The position numbers were made by a program, and so were the translations under genes. Below, piece by piece: positions 26,254-33,996 of a stretch of 64,000 nt of DNA; the first letter of the stretch is position 1; each line of letters starts with the position of its first letter. The notes below the pieces were generated by a model, which saw nothing but the letters and a program-made list of their open reading frames with translations, was not told the DNA's origin and did not search any database. Source of the stretch: Oxalobacteraceae bacterium (lineage in GTDB: Bacteria; Pseudomonadota; Gammaproteobacteria; Burkholderiales; Burkholderiaceae_D). The DNA lies in assembly GCA_013284265.1 (NCBI GenBank), contig JABTBR010000037.1, forward strand, positions 1 through 64,000, read 5' to 3'.

Positions 26254-26832
26254 ATGAACAAACTGCTGCAATCCCTGCTGGTGTCCATGGCCTTGGCGGG
26301 CGCCAGCGTTGGCGCCCAGGCGGCGGTCGATCTGAGCATGCCGTCCAGCGACCTGACCATCATGCTCAACGATGCCTCCTCGGCCGACTTCGGCCAGACC
26401 TTTGAGCTGTCGAACCCGGCCGATGCCGGCCTGGGCAACAACTTCTTCATCGATAGTTATACCTTTACCCTGAGCGGCAGCAACGACATGAGTGGTCTGA
26501 TGACCTCGCTGATCTCCGCGCCCAATGCCGGCCTGACGATCACCGCCTTCAAGCTGATGAGCGGTGTCACCACGGTGTTGAGCGGCAGCCAGGACATCAC
26601 CAACTTCAACGCCCTGGACCAGGCCTGGTCCTTCGACAGCGGCATGTCGCCTATCGCAGCGGGCAGTTATACGCTGCAGGTGCACGGCTATGTGGCCAGC
26701 CCGAATGGTGGCAGTTATAGCGGCAATCTGGCGATCGCGCCCGTGCCGGAACCGGAAGCCTTCGCCATGCTGCTGGCCGGGCTGGGTATCGTCGCCTGCG
26801 TGGGACGCCGCCGCAAGGTGGCCGCCGCCTAG
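26254..26832 (+). CDS. FxDxF-type PEP-CTERM exported protein
   Basis: This 192-residue protein has a signal peptide ending GAQA, the internal FIDSYTFTLSG segment typical of FxDxF proteins, and a full C-terminal signal: VPEPEAF, a hydrophobic helix (AMLLAGLGIVACV) and GRRRK. It is a diverged tandem paralogue of the gene 66 bases upstream and is probably exported to the envelope and cut at the PEP motif. It starts at ATG 26254 behind a weak CGGAGCAC. A strong terminator follows. Confidence 0.88.
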   Translation: MNKLLQSLLVSMALAGASVGAQAAVDLSMPSSDLTIMLNDASSADFGQTFELSNPADAGLGNNFFIDSYTFTLSGSNDMSGLMTSLISAPNAGLTITAFKLMSGVTTVLSGSQDITNFNALDQAWSFDSGMSPIAAGSYTLQVHGYVASPNGGSYSGNLAIAPVPEPEAFAMLLAGLGIVACVGRRRKVAAA

Positions 26833-26849
26833 GGCGCGCTGCCCAGCAT

Positions 26850-26882
26850 AAAAAAACGGAGGCCGCGGCCTCCGTTTTTTTT
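26850..26882. terminator. Bidirectional intrinsic terminator
   Basis: ACGGAGGCCGCGGCCTCCGT is a near-perfect hairpin with an A-run on its left and eight T on its right. It can end both the rightward PEP-CTERM gene and the leftward cyclophilin gene. Confidence 0.9.
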
Positions 26883-26910
26883 GCTCAAACCCGGCCGGCA
26901 AGCCCGTGCA

Positions 26911-27762
26911 TTAACGTGTTTGCGTGGCCGACAGGATGGTCACCGGCGTGACGGGCACGTTATCGTAGTCGCCCACCGATTTCGTCGGCACGGCGACAAT
27001 CGCGTCGACGCTGCGCAAGCCCGTGACGACTTTGCCGAATACGGCATAGCCGCCGCCGGCCGTGTCGAGGCGGGTATTGTCCACGGTGTTGATGAAAAAC
27101 TGCGAGGTGGCGGAATCGAGCACTTCCGTGCGTGCCATCGCGATGGTGCCGCGCAGATTCGACAGGCCGTTCGGCATTTCCAGTTTGATCGCCGGATTGG
27201 TGGCCGACTCCTTCAGTGCCGCGTCAAGACCGCCGCCCTGGATCACGAATCCGGGAACCGTGCGATGAAAAATCAAGTTCGTGTAGAAATTACTGCTCAC
27301 GTACTTGAGGAAATTATTCACCGTCAGCGGCGCGTTCGCCGGATACAGTTCGATCACCATATCGCCCAGCGAGGTGCTGATCGTCACCTGCGGCGCGGGG
27401 ACCACAGGGCTGATGGTCGCCAGTGTCGCGCCGGCCGGCGACTTGACGACGATGGCCATCGCGCCACTGACATTGGCGGTACAGCTGTAGCTGCGCACGC
27501 TGGCCGTGCCGCCGGCCTGTTCGCTCATGCCGGTGCACGAGGCCGCCGTCACCGCGATCCCCTGATCCAGGTTTTGTCCCGTCACCGTCACCTTGGTGAC
27601 TTTGCTGTACATCAGCGTGTCGGTGGTGACGCCGCTGACCGTTGCGCTGACCGTCGGGTTCGGGGTCGGCGTGGCGGGGACGTCCGCGGTGGAGCCGCCG
27701 CCGCCGCATGCCGTGATCGCCGAGCCCAGTAGTACGGTTGCTGCCAAGATGCCTGCTTTCAA
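26911..27762 (-). CDS. Cyclophilin-type peptidyl-prolyl isomerase lipoprotein
   Basis: This 283-residue protein has a lipoprotein signal (LLGSAITAC, Cys19), a Gly/Thr/Pro-rich spacer, an Ig-like segment (VSATVSGVTTDTLMYSKVTKVTVTG, read in two parts) and a C-terminal cyclophilin domain. The domain shows ISTSLGDMVIELYPANAP, FYTNLIFHRTVPGFVIQGGG and DSATSQFFINTVDN, with the catalytic Arg in FHRT. It is likely anchored in the envelope, where it would speed proline isomerisation of exported proteins. The extra Ig-like domain makes it longer than PpiA. It lies 88 bases downstream of the response regulator gene on the same strand. Confidence 0.9.
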   Translation of the reverse strand: MKAGILAATVLLGSAITACGGGGSTADVPATPTPNPTVSATVSGVTTDTLMYSKVTKVTVTGQNLDQGIAVTAASCTGMSEQAGGTASVRSYSCTANVSGAMAIVVKSPAGATLATISPVVPAPQVTISTSLGDMVIELYPANAPLTVNNFLKYVSSNFYTNLIFHRTVPGFVIQGGGLDAALKESATNPAIKLEMPNGLSNLRGTIAMARTEVLDSATSQFFINTVDNTRLDTAGGGYAVFGKVVTGLRSVDAIVAVPTKSVGDYDNVPVTPVTILSATQTR

Positions 27763-27850
27763 GTCGTCCCCTTCATGAATGGTCTAAAAATAGCGTCGCC
27801 GATAATAAGGGTGCAGGATATTATATTTCCAGCAAAAGTTCCATAAAGAA

Positions 27851-29419
27851 TTATGCCTGGCCGGGCGCCGTGCATACCGGCAGGGTGACGGTGACCAGGG
27901 TGCGGTCCCGCTCGGTACAGCTGTCGAGCGCGATGCTGCCGCCCTGGGCCTCGAGCAGCAGCCGGGCCGAGTAGGTGCCCAGGCCCGAGCCGCCGGCCTT
28001 GCTGGTGGCATATTTGCTGAACAGGCGCTCGCGCATGGCCGCCGGCACCGCGCCCGGGTTGGCGAGGGTGACCGTCGGCGCCGGGCCGGGGTAGAGCCGC
28101 AGTTCGATCAGCGAGCCCGGCGGCGCCGCCTCGCAGGCGTTTTTCAGCAGATTGTGAAACACCGCGCTATACAGCAGCGCATCGCCGGCCGTGTGGGCGG
28201 CCGGGGCGGCACTGGTGTCGCAGCGCAGTTGCAGCGCTTTGCTGGCGAAGCTGGCGCGCGCCAGCGTACACACTTGCTGCAGCAGCGGTTCGAGCGCGAC
28301 GGCGCTGTCGCGGCGGACAAAGTGGCCACTCTCGATCTTGAACAGCTCCGCCGACAGCGCGATGGTGTCGAGCGCCTGCAGGCTGCTGCTTTCGATCAGC
28401 TGGGCCAGTTCCGCGTGGTGGGGTGGCAGGTCGGCGGCGGCGGCCATCTGGCGTGCCAGACCGGCCACGCCGCTCAGCGGGCCGCGCAGGTCGTGGCGCA
28501 GGATGCGGTCGATGTCTTCGCGCAGGCGGGCGTTGGCCAGCATCTCGTCATACTCGTCCTGACGCTCCTTCTGGCGCTGGATCAGGCGGGCGAAGTTCTG
28601 CACCCGCAGTTGCAGGATGTCCGGGTTGATCGGCTTGGTGATGAAGTCGACCGCGCCCAGGCCCAGGCCCTGGCGCTGGGAGTCGATGTCGCTCATCGCG
28701 GTCACGAAGATGATGGGCAGGTGCTCGCAGTTGGGGTGGGCGCGCAGGCGCCGCGCCAGTTCGAAACCATCCATGCCCGGCATCATGATATCGAGCAGCA
28801 GCAGGTCGGGCATCAGTTCCGAGGTGCAGATGCTGAGCGCCTTTTCGCCGTTGTGCGCCAGGCGCAAGCGGTATTTACCCTCGAACACGCGCGAGATCAG
28901 GCGCAGATTGTCGGGCGTGTCGTCCACGGCCAGGATGGACAGGCGGGCGTCCTGGGACGCGCCGGACAGGTCCTCGGCGCTGGCCGCGGCCAGCCGCGCC
29001 GCCTCGGCCGCCTCCAGCTCGGCCGCCGCCTGGCGGTTGCTGCGCTGCAGGACCCGGAATACCTTGTCGCCCAGGCGCTGGGTGGTATAGGGCTTGACCA
29101 GCAGGTCGGACACGCCGCAGGCGATCGCTTCCTGGATGCGCGAGCGCTGCGACTCGGCCGTGACCATGATGATGGGCAGGCTGGCCAGGCGGGGATCGGC
29201 GCGCGCCGCCTTGAGCAGGTCGATGCCGCTCATGACCGGCATGTTCCAGTCGGCCAGCACGATATCGATGCGCTGGTTCTGCAGCAGCTCGAGCGCGGCC
29301 TGGCCGTCGCCGGCCTGTTCGATGTGCAGCGCGCCCAGCGCCTGCAACTGGTTGATGGTGAGCTTGCGCATCACCTCGAGGTCGTCGACGACGAGGAAAC
29401 GGATGTCGGCCAGACTCAT
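27851..29419 (-). CDS. Double-receiver response regulator with C-terminal histidine kinase
   Basis: This 522-residue protein has receiver 1 at residues 1-125 (VVDD, phospho-acceptor Asp57 in LADWNMP, Lys in VKPYT), receiver 2 at about 165-285 (LLLDIMMPGMDG, TKPI), and a kinase core with RHDLRGPLSGVAGLARQM (His) and an ATPase domain ending LANPGAVPAAMRERLFSKYA and GSGLGTYSARLL. It overlaps the upstream hybrid kinase by four bases, so the two are translationally coupled and likely form one phosphorelay. Receiver 1 may accept phosphate from the partner's HPt domain. There is no DNA-binding output. Confidence 0.88.
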   Translation of the reverse strand: MSLADIRFLVVDDLEVMRKLTINQLQALGALHIEQAGDGQAALELLQNQRIDIVLADWNMPVMSGIDLLKAARADPRLASLPIIMVTAESQRSRIQEAIACGVSDLLVKPYTTQRLGDKVFRVLQRSNRQAAAELEAAEAARLAAASAEDLSGASQDARLSILAVDDTPDNLRLISRVFEGKYRLRLAHNGEKALSICTSELMPDLLLLDIMMPGMDGFELARRLRAHPNCEHLPIIFVTAMSDIDSQRQGLGLGAVDFITKPINPDILQLRVQNFARLIQRQKERQDEYDEMLANARLREDIDRILRHDLRGPLSGVAGLARQMAAAADLPPHHAELAQLIESSSLQALDTIALSAELFKIESGHFVRRDSAVALEPLLQQVCTLARASFASKALQLRCDTSAAPAAHTAGDALLYSAVFHNLLKNACEAAPPGSLIELRLYPGPAPTVTLANPGAVPAAMRERLFSKYATSKAGGSGLGTYSARLLLEAQGGSIALDSCTERDRTLVTVTLPVCTAPGQA

Positions 29420-32400
29420 GCGGGTTCTCCCTGTTCTCCCTGTTCTCCCTGTTCGGCCTGGAGCGCCAGCAGCAGCGCATGGGCCTGTTCAAAATCGAAG
29501 CGTTCCAGCGCCGCCTCGACGCGCGCGAACGGCGGGCCGAAGCCGGCGCGCAGCAGTTCACCCTGTTCCTGCAGCAGGTATTCGGCTTCCGAATCGCTTT
29601 CGGCCAGCAGGGCCAGCAGATGGCGGCATACCGGATCGAGCCGGGCCGGGGCCGGGGCCGGTTGCTGCCGCGCCGGCGGCGCGGCCGGCAGCGCCCGCAG
29701 CGCCGCTCGGATCGCGCCCAGCTGCCGCTCCAGTTCGCCCAGCAGGGCGTCGCGCCGGCCCGCCAGCTCGGGCAGGGTCTCGCGCCCCAGCGCCTGTTCC
29801 AGCTGCTGGGCCAGCAGCTGCACGCGGTCGGCGCCGATATTGCCGGCCACGCCGCGTAGGGTATGCAGCAGCGCGGTGGTGCCGGGCACGTCGCCCACGG
29901 TCAGGCTGTCGCTCAGTTGCTGCGGCAGCTCCGCCTGGTCGCGCACGAAGGTCCGCAGCAATTGCTGGTAGACGTCCGGCTTGCCCATGGCACGGCGCAG
30001 GCCGGCCGCCGTATCGAGTCCGGCGATGGCGGGGGCGCTGCCGCCGGCCGCGGCCGCGGTGCGCGCGGGCAGGGCGCCGGCGGCGCGCGCCGGAATCCAG
30101 CGCAGCAGCATGGCGAACAGGGCATCGGGTTCGATCGGCTTGCTGAGGAAATCGTTCATGCCGGCGCGCTGGCAGCGCTGGCGGTCTTCGCTGAGCACAT
30201 TGGCCGTCATGGCGATGATGGGTAGGCCGCTGTGGCGGCCGTCGGCGCGGATCGCCGCGCTGGCCTGCAGGCCGTTCATCACCGGCATCTGCATATCCAT
30301 CAGCACCAGGTCGTAGCGCTCGCGGTTGAGCATGGCCAGGCATTCGGCGCCGTTGCAGGCGACGCTGACGGCCAGGCCGGCGCTGCCGAGCATTTCGCTG
30401 GCCACCTGCTGGTTCATTTCATTGTCCTCGACCAGCAGCACATGGGCGCCGGCGATGGCGCGCAGCGCCTCGGCATTGAGCGGCACCGGCGCCGGCGCGG
30501 GCAGGCCGGTGGCCACCGGGTCCAGTTCCAGTCCGGCCAGATGCAGCAGGGTGTCGAACAGCAGCGAGGGCGTGACCGGTTTGCTCAGCACCTGCTGGAT
30601 GCCCAGCAGCGCCGCCTGCTGGCGCAGTTCGCGCCGCGCGTGGGCGGTCAGGATCGCCAGTTGCGGCGGCGTGGCCAGCCCCATGGCCTGGATCGCCTTG
30701 GCCGTCTGCACGCCGTCCAGGCCCGGCATCTGCCAGTCGAGCAGTACCACCTGCCATGGCTGGCCGGCGGCGTCGGCCTGTTCCAGCGCTTGCAATGCGG
30801 CCTGGCCGCTGGCGGCGTGGCCGACCGTCAGGCCCATGGCGCTGAGCTGCTCGTCGACGATCTGGCGCGCGCCGTCCTCGTCGTCCACCAGCAGCACGCG
30901 CAGGTCCTGCAGGCCGGCGTGGCTGAGGCGGCGCTGGCCGCAGCGCAGGCCCACGCGGGTGGTGAACCAGAAGGTGCTGCCCAGGCCCAGCGCGCTGTCG
31001 ACGCCGACCTCGCCGCCCATCATCGCAGCCAGCTTGGCCGAGATCGCCAGGCCCAGGCCGGTGCCGCCGTAGCGCCGCGTGATCGAGGCGTCGGCCTGGC
31101 TGAAGGACTGGAACAGGCCGGCGCGCTGCTCGTCGGACAGGCCGATGCCGGTGTCGCGCACGGCAAAGCGCAGCAGCGCCGAGCCGGCGTCGCGTTCCAG
31201 CAGTTGCACCGACAGCGTGATGCTGCCCTGGCTGGTGAACTTGACGGCGTTGCCGGCGAAGTTGATCAGGATCTGGCCCAGGCGCAGCGGGTCGCCGTTG
31301 AGCGCATTGGGCACCTCCGGCTCCACGTCCAGGTGCAGTTCCAGGCCCTGCTGGCGGGCCTGCTCGGTGCTCAGGCCGAGCACATTGTCGAGCACGCTGT
31401 CGAGGTCGAAGTCGATCTGCTCGGCCGCCATCTTGCCCGATTCGATCTTGGAATAGTCGAGGATGTCGTTGATGATGCCCAGCAGATGCTGGCCGGCGCG
31501 CTGGATCTTGCTGACATAGTCGTGCTGGCGCGGCGAAAGTTCCGACTGCAGCGCCAGGTGGGACATGCCCAGGATGGCGTTCATCGGCGTGCGGATTTCA
31601 TGGCTCATATTGGCCAGGAAGCTGGACTTGACCTGCGAGGCCGCCTCGGCCTCTTCCTTGGCCAGGCGCAGCGCCTGCTCGGTTTCGCGGTCCGCGCTGA
31701 CATCCTCGAAATAGCCGCTCCAGACATTGCGCTTGTCGCTGGCCTGGTGGGCGCGCGCATGCCAGCGTACCCAGCGGCGCTGGCCGTTGCGGTCGATCGG
31801 GACGATGAATTCGGCCTGGCCGGTGCCGGCGCGCAGGCGCTGCCAGTTCAGCGCGGTCTTGAGTTCCTCGACCAGGCGCGGTTCCACATAGCGCCAGCAG
31901 CGGGTCGGATCTTCCATCATTTCGCTGGCCTCGACGCCGATCAGGTCGTATACCGGCTGGCCGATGAAGTTGAAATGGACCTGGTTGTTGGCGTCGATCC
32001 AGAGCTGGAACACCGCCACCGGGATCGCCTCGGTCACATCGACCAGGCAGTCCAGTTGCACGCCCTTGGCCGCGATCTGGCGCAGCAGCGTGTCCTGCAT
32101 GCGCGACAGGGCGCCGAGCAGCTGGCCGATCTCGTTGCCGCCGCCGGTGGGCAGGCGCAGGTCCAGCTCGCCGTTGGCGATGCGGCTGGCGGCATGGATG
32201 GCCGCGCGCAGCGGCGGGGTCACGCTGCGCAGCACCAGCCAGGACAGCAGGACGCCGAACGCCAGGCTGAGCACGGTGGCGTAGCTCTGCAACTGGGTGG
32301 CGCGGCTGCTCGCGTCGAGCGCCGTCTGGTACTCGTCCTTGCCGGCCAGTTGCTGCAGCTTGATCAGGTCGGCCAGATAGCTGTCGAGGCGGTATTCGAG

Positions 32401-32835
32401 GGCATCCCATTTGGCTTCATAGGCCGGCAGCTGGACGCGCTCGCCCGGTGCCGCATGCCACTGCAGCAATTCCTTGCGCACGGTGGAGGCATGCTCGGCC
32501 AGGGTATGCTCCTCGCGCGTCATGGCGGTGTCCAGATAGTGCTTCCAGGCCAGGTCGGCGGCGGCGGCGCAGCCATCCAGGCGCCGCAGCGAGGGCGCAC
32601 GCAATGCCGCCGTGGCCGCGCCGCGCGCCTCCCTGCGCGCCTGCCGGACGCAGCTGTTGCTGCTGCTGACATCGGCCAGATGGACCAGGGCCAGCGTGCG
32701 GTTTTCATACAGCGCGCGCAGGTCGCCGGTGCTGCGCTCCAGACTGTAGCGGCCCGCCAGCGCCGTCGCCGCCAGCAGGCCGGTCAGCACGGTCACCAGC
32801 AACAGCAGTTTGTAGCCGATCTTCATATCGTTCAC
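29416..32835 (-). CDS. Membrane hybrid histidine kinase with two receivers and HPt
   Basis: This 1139-residue sensor has membrane helices at about 8-28 and 186-205 around a helical periplasmic domain, then HAMP, a PAS domain (about 265-380), HisKA with the acceptor near His412 (NMSHEIRTPMNAILG), an ATPase domain, receiver 1 (LLDWQMPGLDG), receiver 2 (LVLMDMQMPVMNG) and an HPt domain (LLHTLRGVAGNIGA). The architecture is BarA-like. The start is GTG 32835 with GAGGAACC at good spacing; an in-frame ATG three codons on is poorly placed. The C-terminus ends in a repeated Glu-Gln-Gly. The signal sensed is unknown. Confidence 0.9.
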   Translation of the reverse strand: MNDMKIGYKLLLLVTVLTGLLAATALAGRYSLERSTGDLRALYENRTLALVHLADVSSSNSCVRQARREARGAATAALRAPSLRRLDGCAAAADLAWKHYLDTAMTREEHTLAEHASTVRKELLQWHAAPGERVQLPAYEAKWDALEYRLDSYLADLIKLQQLAGKDEYQTALDASSRATQLQSYATVLSLAFGVLLSWLVLRSVTPPLRAAIHAASRIANGELDLRLPTGGGNEIGQLLGALSRMQDTLLRQIAAKGVQLDCLVDVTEAIPVAVFQLWIDANNQVHFNFIGQPVYDLIGVEASEMMEDPTRCWRYVEPRLVEELKTALNWQRLRAGTGQAEFIVPIDRNGQRRWVRWHARAHQASDKRNVWSGYFEDVSADRETEQALRLAKEEAEAASQVKSSFLANMSHEIRTPMNAILGMSHLALQSELSPRQHDYVSKIQRAGQHLLGIINDILDYSKIESGKMAAEQIDFDLDSVLDNVLGLSTEQARQQGLELHLDVEPEVPNALNGDPLRLGQILINFAGNAVKFTSQGSITLSVQLLERDAGSALLRFAVRDTGIGLSDEQRAGLFQSFSQADASITRRYGGTGLGLAISAKLAAMMGGEVGVDSALGLGSTFWFTTRVGLRCGQRRLSHAGLQDLRVLLVDDEDGARQIVDEQLSAMGLTVGHAASGQAALQALEQADAAGQPWQVVLLDWQMPGLDGVQTAKAIQAMGLATPPQLAILTAHARRELRQQAALLGIQQVLSKPVTPSLLFDTLLHLAGLELDPVATGLPAPAPVPLNAEALRAIAGAHVLLVEDNEMNQQVASEMLGSAGLAVSVACNGAECLAMLNRERYDLVLMDMQMPVMNGLQASAAIRADGRHSGLPIIAMTANVLSEDRQRCQRAGMNDFLSKPIEPDALFAMLLRWIPARAAGALPARTAAAAGGSAPAIAGLDTAAGLRRAMGKPDVYQQLLRTFVRDQAELPQQLSDSLTVGDVPGTTALLHTLRGVAGNIGADRVQLLAQQLEQALGRETLPELAGRRDALLGELERQLGAIRAALRALPAAPPARQQPAPAPARLDPVCRHLLALLAESDSEAEYLLQEQGELLRAGFGPPFARVEAALERFDFEQAHALLLALQAEQGEQGEQGEPA
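29425..29451. repeat. Three tandem 9-base repeats at the end of the hybrid kinase gene
   Basis: TTCTCCCTG occurs three times in a row and encodes Glu-Gln-Gly repeats in the kinase tail on the reverse strand, just before the overlap with the next gene. Copy number could vary by slippage without shifting frame. Confidence 0.8.
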
Positions 32836-33025
32836 TTGAGGTTCCTCGAAGGGGGAGCGGCGCAGTCGGAGGAGGCAGGTGGAGCGTTGCCGGCATTGCT
32901 GGGCCTGATGTTGTTGCTTATGGGAAATTCAAGCCGACAGTCTAGCCGGGCGGAGCCGGCGTGAACTTGCTTTGGGCGTCAGCGGCTAAACAATTGACGA
33001 CAATGCCTTGCTGAGAAGAAAGTGA

Positions 33026-33073
33026 TTGACATAGCCTTTCGTTTCGAGTCTAATTTCTGTAACAACAGAAATT
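33026..33073 (+). promoter_or_regulatory. Sigma70 promoter with overlapping palindromic operator
   Basis: TTGACA (33026-33031), a 17-base spacer and TCTAAT (33049-33054) make a near-consensus promoter for the DCC-protein operon. AATTTCTGT-AACA-ACAGAAATT at 33052-33073 is a perfect 9-base inverted repeat over the -10 box and probable start site, the classic place for a repressor. No regulator gene is adjacent. Confidence 0.7.
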
Positions 33074-33088
33074 AATGAAACGAGAGAA

Positions 33089-33550
33089 ATGATGAGCCTG
33101 AAGAAAGATTCCACGGCCGTGAGCGGCCCGCAACTGACCCTGTACTACGACGGCAACTGTGCTTTTTGTGCGCGGGAAATGGGTCGACTTTCCACCTGGG
33201 ACAAGGCAGGCAAGCTCGCTTTCGTCGATATCGCGCAGCCGGGTTTCGACCCTGCCCACCTGGGCGCGAGCATGGAGCAGCTGAACCGCGAGATGTACAG
33301 CCTGACGGCCGAGGGCAAGGTGCTGGTCGGCGTCGACAGCATCCTGGCCGCCTACCCGCTGGTCGGGCGCGGCGTGCTGGTGTGGCCGCTGCGGGTGCCG
33401 CTGCTGCGCACCGTGCTGACGGGGATGTACCGCCAGTTCGCCCGCCATCGCTACACGATGTCCAGACTGCTTGGCTACAAGCTGCCGGAATGCACGGATG
33501 GCGTATGCGGCGTGGGCAATCCCTTTTTGCGTGACGGGGGCAAATCATGA
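33089..33550 (+). CDS. DCC-family thiol oxidoreductase-like protein (DUF393)
   Basis: This 153-residue protein has the family signature LTLYYDGNCAFCAREMGRL, where Asp-Gly-x-Cys-x-x-Cys resembles a thioredoxin active site, followed by AFVDIAQPGFDP and a membrane-proximal C-half. DCC proteins are predicted disulphide oxidoreductases of unknown substrate. Two adjacent ATG codons (33089, 33092) follow CGAGAG. It is first of three overlapping genes (4-base overlaps) under one strong promoter. Confidence 0.85.
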   Translation: MMSLKKDSTAVSGPQLTLYYDGNCAFCAREMGRLSTWDKAGKLAFVDIAQPGFDPAHLGASMEQLNREMYSLTAEGKVLVGVDSILAAYPLVGRGVLVWPLRVPLLRTVLTGMYRQFARHRYTMSRLLGYKLPECTDGVCGVGNPFLRDGGKS

Positions 33551-33996
33551 GCCGCGAGCGGTTGCGCAGCTGGGCCGTGCGGCTGACCTATATCAGTATC
33601 GCCCTGCACCTGCTGGTGGGCGGCATGCTGCCGCTGATCGTCAAGGCCCCGCTGTTCGAGGGCTACCATCACGCGATTGAATCGGCCTTCTTTGGCGCCG
33701 ATATTCCGCAGGGAGCGCGGGCGATGCAGACCTGGTGGATTTCCCTGTTCGGTCCGACCGTGCAGGCCGCCGCCATCTGGATGGGCGCCCTGGCCTGGAT
33801 CGGCGACCGCCAGCGCAATGCCTTCGCATGGGGTGCGCTGATCGCCGGGATCGTGCTGTGGGCGCCGCAGGACATGGCCATCTCCCTGCAGGCCAACTGC
33901 TGGAACAACGTCTGGCTCGATTGCCTGGCGCTGGCCGGCATGCTGCCGCCGCTGTTCTTCCTGTTCTTTATCGACCGCGCCGAGGCCAAGCCATGA
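33547..33996 (+). CDS. Small membrane protein of the DCC operon
   Basis: This 149-residue protein has four hydrophobic helices (LTYISIALHLLVGGMLPLIV, ISLFGPTVQAAAIWMGALAW, WGALIAGIVLWAPQDM, LALAGMLPPLFFLFFI). It overlaps both neighbours by four bases (ATGA), so the three products are made in step. I recognise no characterised family; relatives are sometimes called cell-division proteins without evidence visible here. Confidence 0.7.
   Translation: MSRERLRSWAVRLTYISIALHLLVGGMLPLIVKAPLFEGYHHAIESAFFGADIPQGARAMQTWWISLFGPTVQAAAIWMGALAWIGDRQRNAFAWGALIAGIVLWAPQDMAISLQANCWNNVWLDCLALAGMLPPLFFLFFIDRAEAKP

Noticed and set aside
28154..32964. Long rightward frames (605 and 910 residues) opposite the phosphorelay genes
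   Set aside because: Antisense shadows of clear kinase and receiver domains; no ribosome sites or motifs.
33052..33073. LexA box at the DCC-operon palindrome
   Set aside because: The CTGT and ACAG arms are separated by 4 bases, not the 8 required for the LexA consensus of this type.
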